This document shows positions 9,101-10,000 of a stretch of DNA of 10,000 nucleotides, piece by piece. Each line of letters opens with the position of its first letter. Position 1 is the stretch's first letter. The position numbers and the translations under genes were made by a program. The DNA is from Symbiodinium natans. Taxonomy: Eukaryota > Sar > Dinophyceae > Suessiales > Symbiodiniaceae. Under the pieces are notes generated by a model. That model saw only the letters and a list, made by a program, of their open reading frames with translations. It searched no databases and had not been told where the DNA came from. The stretch is taken from the NCBI GenBank assembly GCA_905221605.1, contig CAJNDS010000129.1, positions 42,501-52,500 on the forward strand, given 5' to 3'.

Positions 9101-9551
9101 AGGGTTTAGGGTTTAGGGTCAAGGTCTACATGGTGACGGGGCTCGAGCCCGAGAGCGTGTTCTGCAAGATGACATACTCCAAGATAACTGGCGCAGATGT
9201 GTTCACAGCTGCGCTCATCCAGTGCGCCAATGGAGCCACGAGCCTTGGACCACATGAGGGCCAGCAGCACTAGAGAACCCTGAGCCGCGGTCGTTCCTAA
9301 ACCCCATACTTTGTCATAGTGGGGTAACATGTTACATGTTCAAGGGTACTTGAACTCAATAAGGAATAACAAAATGCAGAAAACAAATGATAAGTAAACA
9401 CAATATATGCATATATATATATATATACATACATATACATATCCATAAACATATACATATACATATACACTAGCCCAACCATGAACTAGTGTAAGCCTTG
9501 CGAGGATCTGTTGCCAGGGCCTGGCGGGCCTACCTGGTGGCAATGCCGTGG
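3056..9551 (+). CDS. Gfo/Idh/MocA-family oxidoreductase, split gene of at least 11 exons (partial)
   Basis: Proposed exons are 3056-3117, 3343-3397, 3728-3873, 4155-4186, 5038-5097, 6157-6183, 7193-7290, 8027-8096, 8486-8522, 9124-9255 and 9518-9551. Their phases fit at every junction and give about 250 codons without a stop. The family is of NAD(P)-dependent dehydrogenases acting on sugars, inositols and similar polyols, with an N-terminal Rossmann domain and a C-terminal alpha/beta domain. The ordered family motifs are visible: AIVDP, DGVIISTTHSTH, VEKPMT, an NHSAN segment, ARELV then LGDIEHV, GNGFAWGQ, CHTLAW, GADVF and NGAT. The usual length is about 330-400 residues, so the first 30-40 residues (GxGxxG) and the C-terminal sheet are missing. 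Substrate cannot be inferred. Family assignment is firm from motif order; exact edges of exons 1, 3 and 11 are uncertain. Individual exons are listed separately. Confidence 0.85.
3134..3174 (+). repeat. TTTAGGG tract in intron 1, 5' side
   Basis: Five units including TTCAGGG variants begin 16 bp after the exon 1 donor. A C-rich tract lies near the other end of the same intron, so the intron ends are roughly complementary. Confidence 0.85.
3285..3328 (-). repeat. CCCTAAA tract in intron 1, 3' side
   Basis: Units CCCTAAC, CCCTAAA, CCCGAAA, CCCTAAA in the orientation opposite to the tract at 3134-3174; it ends 14 bp before the exon 2 start. Confidence 0.85.
3343..3397 (+). CDS. Oxidoreductase exon 2
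   Basis: Encodes YNSDMMPTAELAASYGEP plus one base. This fits the helix after strand 2 in the NAD(P)-binding domain, where the family has residues like 'A..LA..YG.P'. It opens after AG at 3341-3342 and ends before GT at 3398, giving a canonical GT-AG intron to exon 3 in phase 1. The 7-mer AGCCTGG occurs at this exon's end (3392-3398) and again just upstream of exon 3 (3719-3725), so the junction could also lie inside that repeat, adding two residues (GEPGANS instead of GEPANS). Confidence 0.7.
3421..3601 (+). repeat. Degenerate TTTAGGG tract in intron 2
   Basis: Units begin about 24 bp after the exon 2 donor, are near exact at 3451-3480, then decay through GGTTCAGG, GGGATTAA and GGTTTCGG variants. 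Confidence 0.85.
3728..3873 (+). CDS. Oxidoreductase exon 3, Rossmann strand with STTHSTH motif
   Basis: Encodes NSPIEVPLFRSFVDFLQSD then LAKMADGVIISTTHSTHCEIG. 'aDGVII.T.HSTH.EI' is the strand 4 region typical of Gfo/Idh/MocA enzymes: a conserved T/P and H line the nicotinamide pocket. The frame is open further upstream to 3673 (H A V M V R Y P...), but that part is better read as intron. The end is either GT at 3874 (GTGAGT, canonical, chosen) or GC at 3862; both are in phase 0. The GC choice gives an H-to-H spacing closer to the family norm. Confidence 0.82.
4155..4186 (+). CDS. Oxidoreductase exon 4, first half of the EKP motif
   Basis: A 32-nt exon following CTACAG; it encodes AAAGFHILV and the first two bases of the Glu of EKP. 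'aGFHILVEKP' is the signature strand and catalytic-lysine loop of the family. The open frame runs on as EKLGS, which breaks the motif. Splicing at 4186, with an intron starting GAAGCTT (GA donor) and ending TTGCAG at 5037, restores VEKPMT exactly. GAAGC is present at both ends of this intron (4187-4191 and 5038-5042), so the cut is only defined within that 5-mer; the GA-AG choice is the one that gives a normal acceptor. Confidence 0.8.
4219..4316. repeat. 98-bp inverted-repeat element in intron 4
   Basis: Perfect 16-bp inverted ends, AAGGGTCCATGTACCT at 4219-4234 and its complement at 4301-4316. A second nested pair (4249-4260 with 4282-4293, 11 of 12 matching) makes a long hairpin. The core motif TATACTTGGG is shared with the element at 954-1039. 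It has no coding capacity, so it resembles a MITE-like or introner-type non-autonomous element; no flanking duplication could be fixed by eye. Confidence 0.75.
4616..4660 (-). repeat. CCCTAAA tract in intron 4
   Basis: C-rich units CCCGAAA, CCCTAAA and CCCTGCA. Weaker C-rich relics (CCCTGAAC, CCCTACA) follow at about 4785-4870. Confidence 0.8.
4879..5012. repeat. 134-bp inverted-repeat element in intron 4
   Basis: Perfect 18-bp inverted ends, CTACTTGGAGGTTCATGG at 4879-4896 and its complement at 4995-5012. The interior is AT-rich with repeated GTACAGTTA-like words (ACAGTTAGAAGTACAGTTA at 4959-4977). The last 15 bases (TGAACCTCCAAGTAG) recur exactly at 1033-1047, which points to a multi-copy family. 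It ends 25 bp before the exon 5 acceptor. Confidence 0.8.
5038..5097 (+). CDS. Oxidoreductase exon 5, second half of EKP motif and helix
   Basis: A 60-nt exon completing the Glu and encoding KPMTANAAEAAELAAAAES plus two bases of Met. K-P-M-T followed by an Ala/Glu-rich helix ('eA.eLa.aAe..gk') is the standard continuation of the Gfo/Idh/MocA signature; the Lys is the conserved catalytic or cofactor-positioning residue. It begins after TTGCAG. The frame hits TGA at 5114, so it must be spliced; a GC donor at 5098 (GCGCCC) joins in phase to exon 6, giving ES-M-AAAGK. Confidence 0.83.
5151..5310. repeat. TTTAGGG tract, poly-C and inverted CCCTAAA relic in intron 5
   Basis: + strand TTTAGGG units (5151-5229) end at TTTAGGGTCCCTAAG, where polarity flips; a 12-C run (5236-5247) follows, and then decayed CCCTAAA units (5271-5310). 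It is a third place where the motif turns head-to-head. Confidence 0.8.
5701..5825 (+). repeat. Two short TTTAGGG tracts in intron 5
   Basis: Tracts at 5701-5735 (TTCAGGG, TTTAGAG and TTTCGGG variants) and 5803-5825 (two near-exact units) flank ordinary sequence. Confidence 0.75.
5875..6033 (+). pseudogene. Unassigned coding-like fragment in intron 5
   Basis: A stop-bounded + frame without ATG whose translation looks protein-like (for instance VRQFVNAAVEAWQECRDPY, then NPTSPLDVATC). The same frame remains protein-like upstream of the TAG at 5872-5874. It lies between exons 5 and 6 of the oxidoreductase, whose join leaves it out. It could be a gene fragment carried by an intron insertion, or an exon of another transcript. 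Family not recognised. Confidence 0.35.
6157..6183 (+). CDS. Oxidoreductase exon 6, 27-nt micro-exon
   Basis: Encodes AAAGKVFM and two bases of Val. 'aGKvFMVN' is the strand that follows the signature helix in the family. It starts after GCTGAG and ends before GTGCCT; the preceding intron is GC-AG and the following one canonical GT-AG, ending CGCCCAG at 7192. Both joins keep frame. It is short and would be missed by gene finders; the call depends on its exact fit between exons 5 and 7. Confidence 0.75.
6221..6297 (-). repeat. CCCTAAA tract in intron 6
   Basis: About nine units, mostly exact CCCTAAA, beginning some 40 bp after the exon 6 donor. A further tract follows at 6410-6453, after the poly-G and the palindrome. 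Confidence 0.9.
6362..6453. repeat. 20-G run followed by CCCTAAA tract
   Basis: An uninterrupted run of 20 G (6362-6381), then the palindrome at 6393-6425 and near-exact CCCTAAA units to 6453. The G-run length is likely to vary between copies or assemblies. Confidence 0.9.
6393..6425. repeat. Head-to-head telomere-repeat palindrome
   Basis: GGTTTCGGGTTTTGGG (6393-6408) is followed after one T by its complement (6410-6425), with one mismatch in 16. The TTTAGGG strand polarity flips exactly at the centre. It lies 11 bp after a 20-G run (6362-6381) in intron 6. Confidence 0.75.
7193..7290 (+). CDS. Oxidoreductase exon 7, NHSAN / ARELV / GDIEHV segment
   Basis: Encodes NHSANFTRHALHARELVRE followed by RLGDIEHVTCPSA and one base. 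This matches the family stretch '(N/H)x(T/S)A.(F/W)...a..aRELv..G.lGdi.hv', which opens the C-terminal domain. It starts after CCCAG at 7192 and ends before GTTTTG, with the next intron closing at TTCGAG (8026). A GC donor at 7287 joined to 8029 would be an equally in-frame alternative, shorter by two codons. Confidence 0.85.
7302..7365 (+). repeat. TTTAGGG tract in intron 7, 5' side
   Basis: Degenerate + strand units starting about 11 bp after the exon 7 donor; the opposite-strand tract at 7619-7661 is in the same intron. Confidence 0.8.
7619..7661 (-). repeat. CCCTAAA tract in intron 7
   Basis: Four to five near-exact CCCTAAA units, with a short relic at 7776-7796 (CCCTAAACCATAAACC). Confidence 0.88.
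8027..8096 (+). CDS. Oxidoreductase exon 8, FEDPLNRLW / GSMTGN segment
   Basis: Encodes REFFEDPLNRLWVSAEGSM, then TGN and two bases of Gly. In this oxidoreductase subgroup an 'L.(L/F)F.dP...' element is followed by 'GNGF.wGQ..H', and this exon supplies the first part. It ends at a GC donor (GCTTCT at 8097); joining to exon 9 restores TGN-G-FAWGQ with no gap. The reading frame is closed upstream, so the acceptor AG at 8025-8026 (or 8027-8028) fixes the start. Confidence 0.83.
8167..8247. repeat. Second head-to-head telomere-repeat junction
   Basis: G-rich repeats on the + strand (8167-8187) meet C-rich CCCTAAA repeats (8189-8247) at TTTAGGG-G-CCCTAAA (8181-8195), a perfect 15-nt palindrome around one G. 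A C-rich tract at 8131-8160 lies just upstream. All of it is in intron 8. Confidence 0.7.
8412..8453 (-). repeat. CCCTAAA tract before exon 9
   Basis: Units include the longer variant CCCTTTAAA, then exact CCCTAAA; the tract ends about 32 bp before the exon 9 start. Confidence 0.88.
8486..8522 (+). CDS. Oxidoreductase exon 9, FAWGQSCHTLAW
   Basis: A 37-nt exon after AGCTCAG, encoding FAWGQSCHTLAW. The His corresponds to the conserved C-terminal-domain His of the family, which normally acts with the signature Lys near the substrate. It ends before a GC donor (GCTCCT) and joins in phase 0 to exon 10 as LAW-VYMVTG, which matches the family pattern. Telomere-like tracts flank it on both sides but do not enter the exon. 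Confidence 0.83.
8546..8617 (+). repeat. TTTAGGG tract after exon 9
   Basis: Begins about 23 bp after the exon 9 donor, with variants TTTCGGG, TTCAGGG and TTTTGGG around exact units. Confidence 0.88.
8711..8826 (+). other. Purine-rich stretch in intron 9
   Basis: Strongly G/A-biased + strand (GAGAAGAGAG, GAAAGAGGGAGAA) with few pyrimidines. It could favour triplex or unusual pairing, or could act as a purine-rich splicing element; no function can be shown. Confidence 0.5.
8826..9074 (+). pseudogene. Unassigned coding-like fragment in intron 9
   Basis: An open + frame of about 80 codons with protein-like composition (IRPQAFRMIDEEAACDVSHR, LAIPSLDKMVCEPRPW), ending in translated telomere repeat. 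Joining exons 9 and 10 across it gives the expected LAWVYMVTG, so it is not part of the oxidoreductase. It is possibly a captured gene fragment; the family is not recognised. Confidence 0.35.
9058..9118 (+). repeat. Exact TTTAGGG array abutting the exon 10 acceptor
   Basis: Eight perfect TTTAGGG units (9063-9118) preceded by TAGGG. Only TCAAG separates it from the exon, so the usual pyrimidine tract before the acceptor is replaced by a G-rich repeat. Confidence 0.95.
9124..9255 (+). CDS. Oxidoreductase exon 10, C-terminal domain sheet
   Basis: Encodes VYMVTGLEPESVFCKMTYSK followed by ITGADVFTAALIQCANGATS and LGPH. 'v.tGl.p..V.a.m......gaDv.daa.i.f.nGAt' is the family's large C-terminal beta sheet. 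It starts after TCAAG, only five bases beyond an eight-unit TTTAGGG array. A GA donor (GAGGGCC at 9256) with the AG at 9517 keeps frame into exon 11. The hexamer AGGGCC occurs at both edges (9257-9262 and 9516-9521). Without splicing the frame stops at TAG, 9271. Confidence 0.87.
9402..9470. repeat. AT and CATATA microsatellite in intron 10
   Basis: (AT)n followed by CATACATATA-type units. A similar but weaker TATACATA-rich patch occurs at 6856-6938. No gene is seen in either patch. Confidence 0.85.
9518..9551 (+). CDS. Oxidoreductase exon 11 (last exon recognised, end uncertain)
   Basis: Begins after TTGCCAG and encodes GLAGLPGGNAVG, fitting the loop after NGAT in the family ('sl.G.a.lPG.n..'). 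The end is set at a GC donor (GCTCGA at 9552). The frame remains open beyond this, so the exon could instead continue to a GT at 9602, adding about 17 basic residues. The expected next motif (a 'FGTEG'-like strand) was not found in the remaining sequence. Confidence 0.6.
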
Positions 9552-9621
9552 GCTCGACCTCCAAGAGAGGCCGGGCGCTGCATCGGAGATCGACATGTCA
9601 CGTAATTCGTAGAACTGAGTT

Positions 9622-9690
9622 GGGTTTAGGGTTTAGGGTTTAGGGTTTAGGGTTTAGGGTTTAGGGTTTAGGGTTTCGGGTTTCGGGTTT
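9622..9690 (+). repeat. Exact TTTAGGG array after exon 11
   Basis: Seven perfect units (9625-9673), then two TTTCGGG units and a decayed end. Confidence 0.95.
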
Positions 9691-9796
9691 AAGGAGTTCA
9701 GGGTTCAAGGTTTAGGCTTACAGGGCTTCGGGCGTTGGAGTTTCGAGGTCCTAGTCCAACACATGATGTCTGGTCTTACTTCACACCCAGAGTAAA

Positions 9797-9837
9797 GTGG
9801 GTTGAGGGTTTAGGGGTTTAGGGTTCAGGGCTTAGGG
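9797..9837 (+). repeat. Short TTTAGGG tract
   Basis: Variants TTGAGGG, TTTAGGGG, TTCAGGG and CTTAGGG; the last such tract in the window. Confidence 0.8.
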
Positions 9838-9905
9838 AGTCAAACCTGTGTAGTGCATGCCCACCCGAAGACAAAGGCCATTAGACTCCCGGGCTTCCAG
9901 TTCAG

Positions 9906-9918
9906 CACACACACACAC
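9906..9918 (+). repeat. CA dinucleotide run
   Basis: Six and a half CA units; the flanking end of the window (about 9840-10000) shows no recognisable exon. Confidence 0.85.
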
Positions 9919-10000
9919 CCGCCCACAAATTTCCCAAAGCCGACGGCCGGGCGGCCACGGACATCCGACCGGATTAATTAGCATCACCGGAATTACCCCA

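Noticed and set aside
9058-9118. A true chromosome end at the TTTAGGG array
   Set aside because: Only eight units, internal, and followed directly by a coding exon, so it is an interstitial array.

Overview
The window looks like nuclear DNA of a dinoflagellate (Symbiodiniaceae-like or a relative). The evidence is TTTAGGG telomere-type repeats scattered in both orientations, many small hairpin elements, no long open frames, and one split gene on the + strand whose introns can be read with a mixture of GT, GC and GA donors and AG acceptors. That donor mixture is a known dinoflagellate trait. The genus is not determined.

The main content is a hidden multi-exon gene on the + strand, about 3056-9551, for a Gfo/Idh/MocA-family NAD(P)-dependent oxidoreductase. 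Eleven short exons (27 to about 146 nt) join in one continuous frame, with matching phase at each junction, into about 250 codons. In order they carry the end of Rossmann strand 2 (ELVAIVDP), ADGVIISTTHSTH, FHILVEKPMT (the signature EKP split between two exons), GKVFMVNHSANF, ARELV/LGDIEHVTC, FEDPLNRLW/TGNGFAWGQ, CHTLAWVYMVTG, TGADVF/NGATS and GLAGLPGGN. The N-terminal GxGxxG exon and the C-terminal end are not found and presumably lie outside, or in sequence I cannot resolve.

Region by region: 1-3055 is upstream or intronic sequence with telomere-like tracts, three inverted-repeat elements (597-658, 954-1039, 1236-1347), a 38-bp tandem duplication, a compound AT/TTTA microsatellite and a few coding-looking fragments I cannot assign. 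From 3056 to 9551 the exons are separated by introns of about 200-1060 bp. Most introns carry telomere-like tracts, two of the inverted-repeat elements lie in intron 4, and three introns hold unrelated coding-like fragments. From 9552 to the end there are further TTTAGGG tracts, a CA microsatellite and no recognised exon.

No tRNA, rRNA, CRISPR array, operon or bacterial-type regulatory site was seen. Exon edges were inferred by eye from family motifs, frame continuity and splice dinucleotides; no search or RNA evidence was available.
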